This document shows, piece by piece, positions 1 through 8,918 of a stretch of 64,000 nucleotides of DNA; the stretch's first letter is position 1, and each line of letters starts with the position of its first letter. This stretch comes from Bacillota bacterium (GTDB taxonomy: Bacteria > Bacillota > Clostridia > Peptostreptococcales > Anaerovoracaceae), in assembly GCA_017459895.1 (NCBI GenBank), contig JAFUCA010000006.1, positions 186,001 through 250,000 of the forward strand, written 5' to 3'. Both the position numbers and the translations under genes were made by a program. A model generated the notes under the pieces. The model was not told the origin of the DNA. It was given only the letters and a program-made list of their open reading frames with translations, and made no database searches.

Positions 1-1343
1 AGCAGTCGCAAAACCTGGCTTTGCTGGATGACATCCGGGCGCTGGAATGGATCCAGGAGAACATCGCAGCCTTTGGAGGAGATCCGGGGAATGTTACGAT
101 CTTCGGAAATTCCGCAGGAGCGGCGGACATCACCATCCTGACCACAGCAAACAATGAAAAGATCCAGAAGGGCGAGCTCTTCCAGCGCGTGATCGCGCAG
201 TCCGGCAGCCTGTCCCTGTGCGTACCGGACGATGGTGCCAAGTACACAGCAGAGAGAACCGGTGAGATCGAGCAGTTGATCGAACGCGTCAAAATCCTGG
301 GATACGATGTCAAAAATCTGGACGACCTGATGGCAGTTCCGGAGGAGACGCTGATCCAGGCATACACGCTGTATCCCACCAACAAGGGCAACCTCGTTGA
401 TGTATCCTTCTATGATCCGACGGGTGAGGAATTCATCGCCGGCGCCAGCCTTTGCTATGACAACGTATACACCCCGGTGTTCAACGATGATGCGGGACTC
501 CTGCCCAAGGATCCCTATGATCTGGTGAAAGCCGGTTACGGCAAGAATATCGACGTGCTCTACGGAACCAACCAGAATGAGTGGAACTACTGGATCTGGG
601 AGATGGCGGAATTCGATCCCATGGCAGACCATCCGGTCCCGCTGATGGATGCGGATTATGAGGACTATGCTTTCGGAATGATTCCGCTGCAGAAGATGGC
701 AGGACTGATGGAGGCCATCAAGGATGACGAAGGACTTCAGAAGAACGTTCAGGATTATCTGCAGCTGGAGAGAGTCGCTGGCCTTGAGAATGAATACGTG
801 AAGGAACGGACCGAGGCCGAGTGGAAGGCACTGGTGTCCAGGATCTACATGATGCCGGAAGATGCGGTGACGGAGGATATGATCGCCGGCTTCAAGGCGA
901 ATGAAGCGGATGTCTGGAAGAATACCGAGCTTCAGAACGACCTGGTGTTCCGCGCGCCGGCAGCGAAGGCGGCAGCCGATCACGCAGCGGCAGGCGGCAA
1001 GGGCAAGACCTACATGTACTACTGGGCTAAGGAGACCGATCAGAAATACCAGAAGGCCGGACACGCTTCCGAGATCTCCTATGTGATGGGCAATCCGAAT
1101 CACACCTGCTTCAGCGGAACCGTCGACCCGGCACTGTCGAAGCAGATCCAGGATATGTGGGCAAACTTCGCACGTACCGGTGATCCGAGCACGGAAGATG
1201 TGCAGTGGGTTCCCTATGAGGGCACGAACCGGGCGACAATGACGATCGATCTGGACAATGACGGCGCGTTTAAGACCGTGAACAATCTCTATGACGATCA
1301 GCTTGAGCTCATCCAGCCGCTGCTGAAGTACCACCTGAAGTAG
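1..1343 (+). CDS. type-B carboxylesterase, 5'-truncated by the window edge
   Basis: The alpha/beta-hydrolase esterase frame is open from base 3, so the gene starts upstream and only the C-terminal ~440 residues are visible. The nucleophile elbow GNSAGA (Ser codon 111-113) follows the family's characteristic ENIAAFGGDPGNVT segment. A histidine in KAGHASEISYVMG sits where the catalytic His of type-B carboxylesterases lies. It probably hydrolyses esters; the substrate cannot be told. No signal peptide can be judged because the N terminus is missing. An exact GCAAAGGCTGG-family word lies in the gene at 445-455, read as Ser-Leu-Cys. Family assignment is secure. Confidence 0.9.
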   Translation, partial: QSQNLALLDDIRALEWIQENIAAFGGDPGNVTIFGNSAGAADITILTTANNEKIQKGELFQRVIAQSGSLSLCVPDDGAKYTAERTGEIEQLIERVKILGYDVKNLDDLMAVPEETLIQAYTLYPTNKGNLVDVSFYDPTGEEFIAGASLCYDNVYTPVFNDDAGLLPKDPYDLVKAGYGKNIDVLYGTNQNEWNYWIWEMAEFDPMADHPVPLMDADYEDYAFGMIPLQKMAGLMEAIKDDEGLQKNVQDYLQLERVAGLENEYVKERTEAEWKALVSRIYMMPEDAVTEDMIAGFKANEADVWKNTELQNDLVFRAPAAKAAADHAAAGGKGKTYMYYWAKETDQKYQKAGHASEISYVMGNPNHTCFSGTVDPALSKQIQDMWANFARTGDPSTEDVQWVPYEGTNRATMTIDLDNDGAFKTVNNLYDDQLELIQPLLKYHLK

Positions 1344-1478
1344 GCAGAACCGAATTATTCAGAGGTTTTGATAATAGCACACAGACACAGCCGAAGGCTG
1401 CAGGACAATCCCCCCCTGTGGCCTTTTGGCGTTTGCATTTCCTTCGGACCGTTGGTAAACTTGAGAGGGTGATGGCTT

Positions 1479-2444
1479 ATGATGAACGCGTCTTTTTTCA
1501 TATATCTGTTTGACAGCTGCATCGGGGTGGCGATCGTAGCCCTGCTTCTGCTGATCTTTCGGGTACAGGCGGACCGGGCCGCGTGGAAAGTGCCTCTGAT
1601 GCTCTTTGTCGTGATCACATTCCTGCTGTGTCTGCTGTACTTCGGAGAACGCTTCTATACGGACAACTACGAGACAAAAGGCGGCTGGTCCCTGGGCGTG
1701 AGGACGGTGAATCTGCTGCTGGGCTTCGGCCAGATCTTTGTCTGGTGCTGGTATCTTCGTGCAAAGGCTGGCGTCACTGAGCTTTGGATCCGCCGGGGGA
1801 CCGGCATCGTTCTGATCAGCATCCTCGCGGTTCAGCTGGTGATCTACATTGTCCTGATGGACGAGCACTTTTTCATCGCTTCCGAAGGAATCCGAAGCGC
1901 GGCAACCGGGCTGTATATTCTGTTTATGATCCTTCAGCCGGGGGTCCTGATCGGCTATATGATCCTCGTCCAAAAGAGGGTCGAGGATAAAGAAGCCAGG
2001 ATCTATCTGAACGGGATCGGGGCCGTGCTCACGATAGACTTCCTGTGGGGAAGCTTCTATGTGATCATGCTCTTCCGGGCAAGTCCTTTATTGGAACAGG
2101 GACTTTATGCCGGGTTTGATCTGATATCCCTGACATTCCTGCTGGTCAATGTTCTGGTCGCAGTCTACGTCTACCGCTGTGACATCCGGCGGATGATGCC
2201 GGTCAGCGAAGAGCAGCAGGAGGAGCAGCAGCTGGCCGCCCGGCAGGAAGCCCTGGAGCAGGGAGGACTTTCCCGGCGGGAGGTAGAGGTAGCCCAGCTT
2301 TTGCTCGACGGCAAGAGCTACGACGACATTGCCCAGCTTTTGCATATCTCGAAATACACCGTGAAGCGCCACGCCCATAATATCTATCAGAAGCTGGAGG
2401 TGGGCAATAAGGTGGAACTGATCAACCGGTTCCGGCAGAGCTAG
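1479..2444 (+). CDS. membrane-anchored LuxR-type transcriptional regulator
   Basis: 321 residues. The first ~230 contain about seven hydrophobic helices. The C terminus (about 262-320) is a LuxR/GerE HTH, with LSRREVEVAQLLLDGKSYDD followed by the recognition-helix stretch YTVKRHAHNIYQKL. It is therefore probably a membrane sensor that binds DNA directly, with no separate kinase. ATG codons at 1479 and 1482 are both possible starts behind GAGAGGGTG. It lies between an esterase and a secreted M28 peptidase and resembles the regulator at 5602 in design, so control of the peptidase is a reasonable inference. The signal sensed is unknown. It carries an exact GCAAAGGCTGG word at 1761. Confidence 0.85.
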   Translation: MMNASFFIYLFDSCIGVAIVALLLLIFRVQADRAAWKVPLMLFVVITFLLCLLYFGERFYTDNYETKGGWSLGVRTVNLLLGFGQIFVWCWYLRAKAGVTELWIRRGTGIVLISILAVQLVIYIVLMDEHFFIASEGIRSAATGLYILFMILQPGVLIGYMILVQKRVEDKEARIYLNGIGAVLTIDFLWGSFYVIMLFRASPLLEQGLYAGFDLISLTFLLVNVLVAVYVYRCDIRRMMPVSEEQQEEQQLAARQEALEQGGLSRREVEVAQLLLDGKSYDDIAQLLHISKYTVKRHAHNIYQKLEVGNKVELINRFRQS

Positions 2445-2596
2445 GAATTGCAACGGGTTTCGGCATCGATGGACCATATCGGTCCATGGGTGCCTTTTTG
2501 TTTTTTGGGGAAGCGGAGGATAAATGGACCGGTTTGGGGAATTGGCAGCCGGCGGGAAAACGGGGAAAATGGAGACAAAGAAAGGAGTGGTGTGTA

Positions 2597-5491
2597 ATGA
2601 CAACAATCAAGAAAATCGTTGTCCCGGTGATGATCGTAGCACTGGTCATCGCACTGACCCCGCTGGCCGGGATCGGTGCGGGAAATGTATACGGCGCAGC
2701 GAAGCTGGCGGCACCGGCGAAGGTGACAGCGACCTCAAGCAGCAAGGCGAAGGTCAAGATCACCTGGTCGAAGGTTGCCGGCGCGAAGGGCTACACTGTA
2801 TACAAAAAAGTCGGCAGCAAATTCAAAGCAGTCAAGACCACAAAAGGAAAGAGTTTCACAGACAAGAAGCTCAAGAAAAACAAAACCTACACATATTATG
2901 TAAAGGCCTACAAGGGCAAGAAAAAATACGGGGTGGCATCCATCAAGGTAACGGCCCAGACCAAGGGAAGCAAAAAACAGAATGTTAAGAAACTGACCCT
3001 GGATAAGAACGCGGCGACTCTGTACACGGGTGAGAAGCTCGCGCTCAAGGCAAATCTGAAGCCGGCGAAGAAGCTGGTCTCAAAGAAGGTGACCTGGAAA
3101 TCATCCAACGCGGGAGTAGCCAAGGTTGACGGCAAGGGCACTGTGACAGCGGTCGCGGCCGGATCAGCGACGATCACAGCAACCGCTCATGACGGCGTGA
3201 CGGCGGTCTGCAAGGTAACCGTCAAGACCCATACCCCTAATGAGATTCAGGCGCGGATCATGAAGGAGAATGTCGCCAAACTGGAGAAGGAATCCGATGA
3301 GCCGTTCGCAAAGGAAATGACAAAGACTCTGGCATACGATGAGACGCTGAACGATGTGGATACCTGGTTCCGCGGCGGCGGCAGCAAGGCAGAGCATAAT
3401 ACAGCAGACTACATCGAGGGGGTCTACAAGAGCATCGGTCTGCAGGAGGTCACCAAGACTCCCGTCACAGTCGATGGCTGGGAGACCGGAGAAAGCTATC
3501 TCAGAACCAACGACAGTGCTGAGGTGAAAGTCGATGTAGAGGATATGGTTCCCTACCAGGCAACCGGATCCCACAACCCGGACGGCACGGCAAACGCGGT
3601 GAAGATCCGGGATCTGAGTCAGGGCGAAAGCGGCATGGCGACGGTAACGCTGGACGGTGCGAACTGGGCGGACATGGAGATCGTCAATGTCGGTACCGGC
3701 ACAGCCGCGGATTACGAAGGCGTTGATGTCAAAGGGAAGATCGTTCTGGCTGCGGTCAATCAGTACACAGAGAACTGGATCGACCAGCCCTATACCGAGG
3801 CGTTCTATAACGGCGCGGCTGCGATCGTAACGTATCAGTATCCGGAAGGCGGCATGGGTTATGGCATGTACAACCTGACGGAGGACGGGGGCATCGAGTG
3901 TGACACCATCAACGTTCAGGATATCTGCGCACCGGATCTGATCCCCTGCGGCAGCATCTCGCCGACCGATGCAGCTAACATCATTGCGGCGATGGGAGCA
4001 GGCAACACCCTGTCCCATGTGAATTTCAAGCTGACCTGCAAGGTCACCCCGAATACGGAGGCCTACGTTGTCACCGGCAAGATCCCCGGGAAGAACCACG
4101 ACCAGCGGATCCTGATCGGCGGACACTACGATAAGTATCACGGCGGCGTTAACGATGACTGTACGGCGGTAGCCCTGTCCACAGCCATCGGTAAGGCAAT
4201 GATCGATTCGGACTATAAGCCGCAGAACGATATTTACATCGTTGCCCACTGTGCTGAGGAGTGGGGACTGTCCGGTGCGGCGGACGACTGGGCGATGGGC
4301 TCCTGGGAGATGATCACAGAGGCGCATCCGGAATGGCAGGGATCCACTCTGGCGTTCATCAACTTCGAAATGCCGGCGATCAAATCCGGACAGAAGACCG
4401 GACAGATTCAGACCAGCTATGAGTTCAATACTGCCATCCAGCAGCTGCTGGACGAAAAGGTGGTCAGCGGAAGCTATTATGCAAATGGCGTAGAGGTAGT
4501 CAATGATCACAACATGGGCATGAGCGACTGTATCTCTTATCAGGAGAACGGCGTTCCCTGCATCATCAACAAGCCTGACTTTGATGAACCGAGCATCGAC
4601 AAAGCGGGTGATGTTACAAGCGGCAGCTGGTTCATGGACAGATATCATACCAAATATGACAACGAAGAGACCTATTCTTCTGATCTGATGAAGTATGATA
4701 TCGCCCTGTACGGCAGCATCGCGCAGTTCATCGATATCAATCCGGCTCTGGAACTGGACTTCACCGCAAGATGCGATGAGCTGGAGGCAGAAGCGGAAGG
4801 GCTGGAGGACTTCCTGCCGGAAGATAAGACGGAATTGGCGCAGCACTACAGAGAGAATCTGGCCGTCTTCCGCCAGGCAGCGAAGGAACAGTTTGACAAA
4901 GCGCATAAGCTCAACGAAGCATATGCAAAGGCTGTGGCGGACGGTAAGGATACAGCGGACCTCTACAAGCAGGGCGCGGAACTGAACAAGACGAACCTGC
5001 AGATGTTCCGGGCACTGGAAGACGAAGAGATGGGAATCATCAATTCAGACACCTATATGGCTCTGCACACCACAGCAATCGCCAGCATGGGACCGCTCCA
5101 GGCGGCCCTGGCGGATCTGAAGGAAGGAAAGGTGACCACTGAGCCGATGGAGGACTGCACGCTGGCAACCATTGCGGGGATCAACGGCGGAATGGAATTC
5201 GTGGCCTACAGCTTCAGCAAGTTTACCTATGATGAACTGCAGGCGTCCATTGACTGCGATACAGAGCACATTCAGGACACCTGGGGCTACAACAAGGCGG
5301 TTTCGACAGTAGACCTGTATGAAGCAACCACGGCGATCTTCCCGCAGCTCGAGGAGGAGAACCCGGACTACAGTCAGACCATCGCAGGCTATGAAGCGGC
5401 ATATGAGACTTTCCAGAACGAACTGGTCGAAGTGCTCCTTAAGGAAATCGATGGCTTTGCAAAGGCTTTAATGCCCCTTGTAACGGATTAG
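2597..5491 (+). CDS. secreted M28-family metallopeptidase with FnIII and Big_2 domains
   Basis: 964 residues. The start is the ATG at 2597 behind AAAGGAGTGG; upstream in-frame codons lack a ribosome site and would spoil the signal peptide. Order: signal peptide (~1-37), Lys-rich fibronectin type III domain (~38-125), bacterial Ig-like Big_2 domain (~132-212), then an M28 zinc aminopeptidase with a PA-like insertion. Di-zinc ligands are visible: His510 and Asp in HYD, Asp520 in NDD, the catalytic pair Glu554-Glu555, and a late YHTKYDN. All expected residues are present, so it should be active, probably an exported aminopeptidase for amino-acid fermentation. The last ~200 residues are helical and unassigned. 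No LPxTG anchor is seen. Confidence 0.9.
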   Translation: MTTIKKIVVPVMIVALVIALTPLAGIGAGNVYGAAKLAAPAKVTATSSSKAKVKITWSKVAGAKGYTVYKKVGSKFKAVKTTKGKSFTDKKLKKNKTYTYYVKAYKGKKKYGVASIKVTAQTKGSKKQNVKKLTLDKNAATLYTGEKLALKANLKPAKKLVSKKVTWKSSNAGVAKVDGKGTVTAVAAGSATITATAHDGVTAVCKVTVKTHTPNEIQARIMKENVAKLEKESDEPFAKEMTKTLAYDETLNDVDTWFRGGGSKAEHNTADYIEGVYKSIGLQEVTKTPVTVDGWETGESYLRTNDSAEVKVDVEDMVPYQATGSHNPDGTANAVKIRDLSQGESGMATVTLDGANWADMEIVNVGTGTAADYEGVDVKGKIVLAAVNQYTENWIDQPYTEAFYNGAAAIVTYQYPEGGMGYGMYNLTEDGGIECDTINVQDICAPDLIPCGSISPTDAANIIAAMGAGNTLSHVNFKLTCKVTPNTEAYVVTGKIPGKNHDQRILIGGHYDKYHGGVNDDCTAVALSTAIGKAMIDSDYKPQNDIYIVAHCAEEWGLSGAADDWAMGSWEMITEAHPEWQGSTLAFINFEMPAIKSGQKTGQIQTSYEFNTAIQQLLDEKVVSGSYYANGVEVVNDHNMGMSDCISYQENGVPCIINKPDFDEPSIDKAGDVTSGSWFMDRYHTKYDNEETYSSDLMKYDIALYGSIAQFIDINPALELDFTARCDELEAEAEGLEDFLPEDKTELAQHYRENLAVFRQAAKEQFDKAHKLNEAYAKAVADGKDTADLYKQGAELNKTNLQMFRALEDEEMGIINSDTYMALHTTAIASMGPLQAALADLKEGKVTTEPMEDCTLATIAGINGGMEFVAYSFSKFTYDELQASIDCDTEHIQDTWGYNKAVSTVDLYEATTAIFPQLEEENPDYSQTIAGYEAAYETFQNELVEVLLKEIDGFAKALMPLVTD

Positions 5492-5526
5492 TAAGCACGC
5501 AGGGAAAAACTTCAAAAATGCAATCA

Positions 5527-5560
5527 TACCGGCGGGAAATTTCTCCCGCCGGTACTTTTT
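5527..5560 (+). terminator. rho-independent terminator after the M28 peptidase
   Basis: Perfect 11-bp stem TACCGGCGGGA / TCCCGCCGGTA (5527-5537 and 5544-5554), loop AATTTC, followed by CTTTTT. It separates the peptidase from the next regulator gene. Confidence 0.9.
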
Positions 5561-5601
5561 GTGATAAAATATACAGATACTAAAAGCGGCAGGTAAGAAG
5601 A

Positions 5602-6585
5602 ATGCTATACAAGTCGGTCTTTTTTGGCTACATTGCCGCGGCGGTTGCCGTGGTGGCGGCCCTGGTGCTGATCCTGCTGATGCGGTATCAGGACAGGCAA
5701 TACGAACGGGGGAAACTGATTCCGCTGACCGGAGCTCTGGTCGGCTCGGTTTGCATGAACACGATGTACTTCCTCTCGTTTTTTGGCAGTCTTACCAGCC
5801 TGACCAGCCGGTACCAGCCGGTGGAACGGGGTCTGGACATTCTGTCCAGCTTCGTGATCAACCTGTTTTTGTTTCTGTTTTTTTATCATGCGGCGAAGGA
5901 ATCGGACCGATCCTCCGGAGCGGCGGAGAAGCTTTACCGGCCGGCTCTGGCTGTGCTGATCGCCGGATTTGCCTTCGCGGGGATCGTCTACGTGGGCTTC
6001 GTGACCGATGAATATCGGGTGGCATCCGGCCATCTGGTGCTGGCAGAGACAGGGCAGATCGTTCTGACGGCAGTGATCTGTCTGGTGACCGCAGTCTACG
6101 GATGGCTGGCCTTCCGCAGCGGCTGCGGGCCGGTTCGTCAGATCGCGGCGCTGGCCGGCATCAACGTGATCACGGCCATCTACAACTGCGCGGGATCCAT
6201 AGTGCTGTTCCGCAATCACTCCAGCTATCTGAACTGGTCCGGACCCAGGGATCTGAATACGTGGCTGTTCGTGCTCAGCGATATACTGCTGCTGCTGATC
6301 GCGGTCTGGTATTTCCGGAGACAGGCGGACGCGCCAGCCTTTGCAGAAGGGGACGCGCCAGCCTTTGCATCGGCAGACGTTCCGGCCATCCCCGCCTCTC
6401 TTGGGCTGACCCCGCGGGAAACCGAGATCGCCCAGCGGATCCTGCGGCGGCAGACCTGCCGGGAGATCGCCGAGGAGCTGACGATCTCCGAGCACACCGT
6501 CAAGCGTCACGTCCACAACATCTATGAAAAGGCTGGAGTTTCCCGCCGGGACGAGCTGATCCGGATGCTAAAGGATCAGGACTAA
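5602..6585 (+). CDS. membrane-anchored LuxR-type transcriptional regulator (paralogous design)
   Basis: 327 residues with about seven hydrophobic segments (~1-235), a short Ala/Pro linker, and a C-terminal LuxR HTH (about 268-325) containing LTPRETEIAQRILRRQ and EHTVKRHVHNIYEKAG. It has the same architecture as the regulator at 1479, and the two bracket the M28 peptidase. The linker holds two copies of the window's 11-mer 24 bp apart (6334 and 6358), read as PAFA in DAPAFAEGDAPAFA, so the linker is a tandem duplication around that word. ATG at 5602 is preceded by AGGTAAGAAG. Target genes are unknown. Confidence 0.85.
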   Translation: MLYKSVFFGYIAAAVAVVAALVLILLMRYQDRQYERGKLIPLTGALVGSVCMNTMYFLSFFGSLTSLTSRYQPVERGLDILSSFVINLFLFLFFYHAAKESDRSSGAAEKLYRPALAVLIAGFAFAGIVYVGFVTDEYRVASGHLVLAETGQIVLTAVICLVTAVYGWLAFRSGCGPVRQIAALAGINVITAIYNCAGSIVLFRNHSSYLNWSGPRDLNTWLFVLSDILLLLIAVWYFRRQADAPAFAEGDAPAFASADVPAIPASLGLTPRETEIAQRILRRQTCREIAEELTISEHTVKRHVHNIYEKAGVSRRDELIRMLKDQD

Positions 6586-6611
6586 AAAAGAGACCCGATG
6601 CGCGGATCTCT
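6584..6611 (-). terminator. terminator downstream of tRNA-Arg, read on the minus strand
   Basis: Stem AGAGACCCG (6589-6597) with CGGATCTCT (6603-6611), imperfect by one pair. On the minus strand it is followed by a run of six T (6584-6589). It could also slow transcription leaving the upstream plus-strand regulator. Confidence 0.7.
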
Positions 6612-6615
6612 GATT

Positions 6616-6690
6616 TGGCACCCCTAGCCGGAATCGAACCAGCAACTAACCCTTAGGAGGGGCTTGTTATATCCATTTAACTATAGAGGC
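6616..6690 (-). tRNA. tRNA-Arg(CCU)
   Basis: Read on the minus strand, a 75-nt cloverleaf folds: acceptor GCCTCTA with TAGGGGT (one G-U at each of two positions), D arm GTTA/TAAC, anticodon arm AGCCC-CTCCTAA-GGGTT, and T arm GCTGG-TTCGATT-CCGGC. The 3' CCA is encoded at 6618-6616. The anticodon CCU decodes AGG. It is a single tRNA with its own promoter just upstream. Confidence 0.93.
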
Positions 6691-6704
6691 CTGATTTCTC
6701 CCAT

Positions 6705-6734
6705 ATCATACCATAGGCGCGAGGCGGTTTTCAA
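6705..6734 (-). promoter_or_regulatory. sigma-A promoter of tRNA-Arg
   Basis: Minus strand -35 TTGAAA (6734-6729), 18-bp spacer, -10 TATGAT (6710-6705), about 15 bp ahead of the mature tRNA 5' end. Confidence 0.7.
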
Positions 6735-6828
6735 GGGTGAAAAGAACGAAGATGCCGCGGCTGCGCTTCTGTTGTGCCTCCTGTTGAGTTCCCGCATTGA
6801 GCTTCCCCGTTGTGCTTCCCGGTTGAGC

Positions 6829-7067
6829 TTCCCACGAAAACCGATATTTGCTCAGATATGGGAAAAATGTCTCATAAGCTAGTCGAATCGACCTTTCGTG
6901 AGACGATCCACTGGGGAGATTCCCATAAATGAAGCATAAGGGTTAGTTCATGGGAAAAAGCAGGGCCGGCAGCCCTCCTTGCAGCCGTTCGGGTTTCACG
7001 AAAAGCAGGATTTGCTCGATTTTGGGAAAAAAGTCTCAAAACTGAGCAAAACGGGAGATTCGTGAAA
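6829..7067. repeat. pair of related inverted-repeat elements in a 449-bp gap
   Basis: No gene is seen between 6691 and 7139. Two elements share arms and loop length: TCCCACGAA-N56-TTCGTGAGA (6830-6903) and TTTCACGAA-N56-TTCGTGAAA (6994-7067). Their loops also share blocks TTTGCTC, GGGAAAAA and GTCTCA in the same order. Between them lies another inverted pair, TTCCCA...TGGGAA (6920-6956), and the first element contains a TTCCCA-N24-TGGGAA pair (6829-6864). Just upstream (about 6785-6832) is a degenerate tandem of TTGAGCTTCCC units. Function unknown. Confidence 0.75.
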
Positions 7068-7139
7068 AACGCAATAGGGATTTCAAAAGCTCCGGATTCG
7101 TGATACAATAAACGAAGTGTTGAAATAAGGAGAAATACA

Positions 7140-8468
7140 ATGAAACAAAGGACCCCGGCATCGGCCGTCATACTGTACATTTTCGCTTTTATTTTCCTGG
7201 CGATTTCCGCGTATACGCTGTATACCGCCATCGGTTTTCAGAAACTGTATCTGGAATCGCTGGAGGTGTCTTTCAATGAAATGGCGCAGAACGTCGTGCT
7301 TTACGTGATCGAGAAATTCATCCCGTATTTCGGGATCGCGGTGATTACGTTCGGAGTGGGCAAGGCCATCAGCGTTGCGGCGAAGAGCAAGGCCATTGCC
7401 ATTGCTGCGGAGGAGAGCCGGGAGGGCTTCGACGATCAGTCTCCGGTGGCGATCAAGCTGGAGGAGCTGCGGCGCGTGAACGGCATCCGTCTGGAGGAGA
7501 TGGAGCGCCGCGAGAAGGTTCGGCTCGAGGAGACCAGAGAGATGATCCTGAACGATCTGGAGCTGTACCGGGCGCAGCGTGAGGAGGCGGAGAATATTCT
7601 TCTGCAAAAGCTGGCGACCCTTGAGGCAAGAACGGCGCGGGGAGCGTTTGCGGAGATTGATGATACGGAGGAACCGGTGAAGGAAATCGCAGCGGAAGAA
7701 CCGGCGGAAGAACCCGCATTGGAAGAACCGGCGGAAGAGCCAGCAGAAGAAGCGGCTGAAGAAACCGCAGAAGAAGCGGTTGAAGATGCTGCGGTAGAGG
7801 AGCCCGAAGCAGAAGAGGCAGTAGAAGAAGAACCGACGGAGGAACCGGAGGTTGAGGAGCCGACTGCCGAGGAGCCGGAAGCGGAAGAAGCGACAGAGGA
7901 AGAACCGGCCGAAGAAACCGCGCCGGAGGAACCGGCGGATGAGGAACCGGCGGCTGAGGGTGATATAGAAGAAGCAATCGAAGAGGCGGCAGAGGAGGAA
8001 CCGACCGAGGAGTCCGAGGCAGACGAAGCCGTTGAGGCTGAGGAAGAGCCCACCGAAGAGTTTCCGGTAGAAGAACCGGCCGAAGAGCCGGCGGAAGCTC
8101 CGGCAGATGAACCAGCGCCGGAGGGCGAAGAGGAGCCGGCACCGGAGGCCGAAGAAGAGGCGGCGCCCGAAGAGCCCGCGTATGAAGACCCCGAAGAATC
8201 TGAAGCCGAAGGGCCCGAAGCCGAGGAACCGGCCCCGGAAGAAGCCGAGGAACCCGAAGAAAAAGACCCCTGGGAAGAGCTGAGAGAGGGCTTTACCAGT
8301 GATCCGGAGGAGCCGGAGAAGACCGAGGAAATCGAGCCGGCCGAGGAAGCGGCCGAGCCGGCTGAGCCGGAGCAGGCGGAGTGGGATGCCAGGAAAGAAG
8401 GCGTGAAGATCATCGAGCCGGCCCGGCAGCAGAAGAACAAGAAGAAAAAAAGGAAAGGGCGCAGATAA
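7140..8468 (+). CDS. two-helix membrane protein with a long Glu/Pro/Ala low-complexity domain
   Basis: 442 residues, not recognised as a named family. Two N-terminal hydrophobic helices (~8-32 and ~55-80) are followed by a charged, probably coiled-coil segment (~85-170). Then come about 240 residues of repeated EEPAEEPA-type sequence and a basic tail (KNKKKKRKGRR). The acidic tract is encoded by GAA/GAG, GCG and CCG codons, which leaves the opposite strand free of stops over ~1.1 kb. ATG 7140 follows AAGGAG. Its stop is 3 bp before the thioesterase start, so they are probably co-transcribed. The acidic region may be a disordered spacer or polyvalent binding segment; that is inference. Confidence 0.7.
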   Translation: MKQRTPASAVILYIFAFIFLAISAYTLYTAIGFQKLYLESLEVSFNEMAQNVVLYVIEKFIPYFGIAVITFGVGKAISVAAKSKAIAIAAEESREGFDDQSPVAIKLEELRRVNGIRLEEMERREKVRLEETREMILNDLELYRAQREEAENILLQKLATLEARTARGAFAEIDDTEEPVKEIAAEEPAEEPALEEPAEEPAEEAAEETAEEAVEDAAVEEPEAEEAVEEEPTEEPEVEEPTAEEPEAEEATEEEPAEETAPEEPADEEPAAEGDIEEAIEEAAEEEPTEESEADEAVEAEEEPTEEFPVEEPAEEPAEAPADEPAPEGEEEPAPEAEEEAAPEEPAYEDPEESEAEGPEAEEPAPEEAEEPEEKDPWEELREGFTSDPEEPEKTEEIEPAEEAAEPAEPEQAEWDARKEGVKIIEPARQQKNKKKKRKGRR

Positions 8469-8471
8469 CAG

Positions 8472-8894
8472 ATGAAGCGGTACAGATCATCGCATATGGT
8501 TCGGATGGAGCATCTGAACCACCACGGCAATCTTTATGCAGGACAGGGCATCGAATGGATGATTGAAACATCGTTCATCGTGGTGTGCACCGAGTACGGA
8601 GATCCCCAGGGACTGCTGTACAAGAACACACATAAATTTGATTTTTACAAGACGGTCAATCCAGGGGACATCATCACCTACGAAGGACTGATCGTTCGCG
8701 CCGGCAGGACCAGCCTGACCCTTCGGGTCGGCCTTTATAATGAGAGGACCGGCGCACTCCACGCCGAAGGGTTCACGACCTTCGTATCCGTAGACGAAAA
8801 CAACAAGTCCGTTCCCCATGGAATCGTCCTGGACGAGCCGGCGGACGAAGAGGAAGCGAAGTGGAGAGCAGAAGCGGACCGCTTCTTCCGATAA
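8472..8894 (+). CDS. acyl-CoA thioesterase, single hotdog domain
   Basis: 140 residues, the usual length for a YciA/BACH-type hotdog thioesterase. The N-terminal stretch HLNHHGNLYAGQGIEWMIE matches the family's Asn-x-x-Gly-x-Leu-x-x-Gly active-site helix, with Met-Ile-Glu where many members have Trp-Met-Asp. It should hydrolyse short- to medium-chain acyl-CoA in the cytoplasm. The start ATG lies 3 bp after the preceding stop, with AAAGG upstream. Confidence 0.82.
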   Translation: MKRYRSSHMVRMEHLNHHGNLYAGQGIEWMIETSFIVVCTEYGDPQGLLYKNTHKFDFYKTVNPGDIITYEGLIVRAGRTSLTLRVGLYNERTGALHAEGFTTFVSVDENNKSVPHGIVLDEPADEEEAKWRAEADRFFR

Positions 8895-8918
8895 TTTTTC
8901 GTGAATAAGGAGCCGAAT

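Noticed and set aside
3164-4906. 580-codon minus-strand frame opposite the M28 peptidase
   Set aside because: Shadow frame; the plus strand shows all zinc ligands and a signal peptide.
6664-6882. 72-codon frame over the tRNA end and the following gap
   Set aside because: Overlaps the tRNA gene and repeat sequence, no ribosome site, no similarity to any family.
7436-8530. 364-codon Ser/Ala/Gly-rich open frame on the minus strand
   Set aside because: It mirrors the Glu/Pro-rich coding strand (GAA/GAG and GCG read backwards), has no ribosome site and no sensible fold; the plus-strand gene has a start site and membrane helices.
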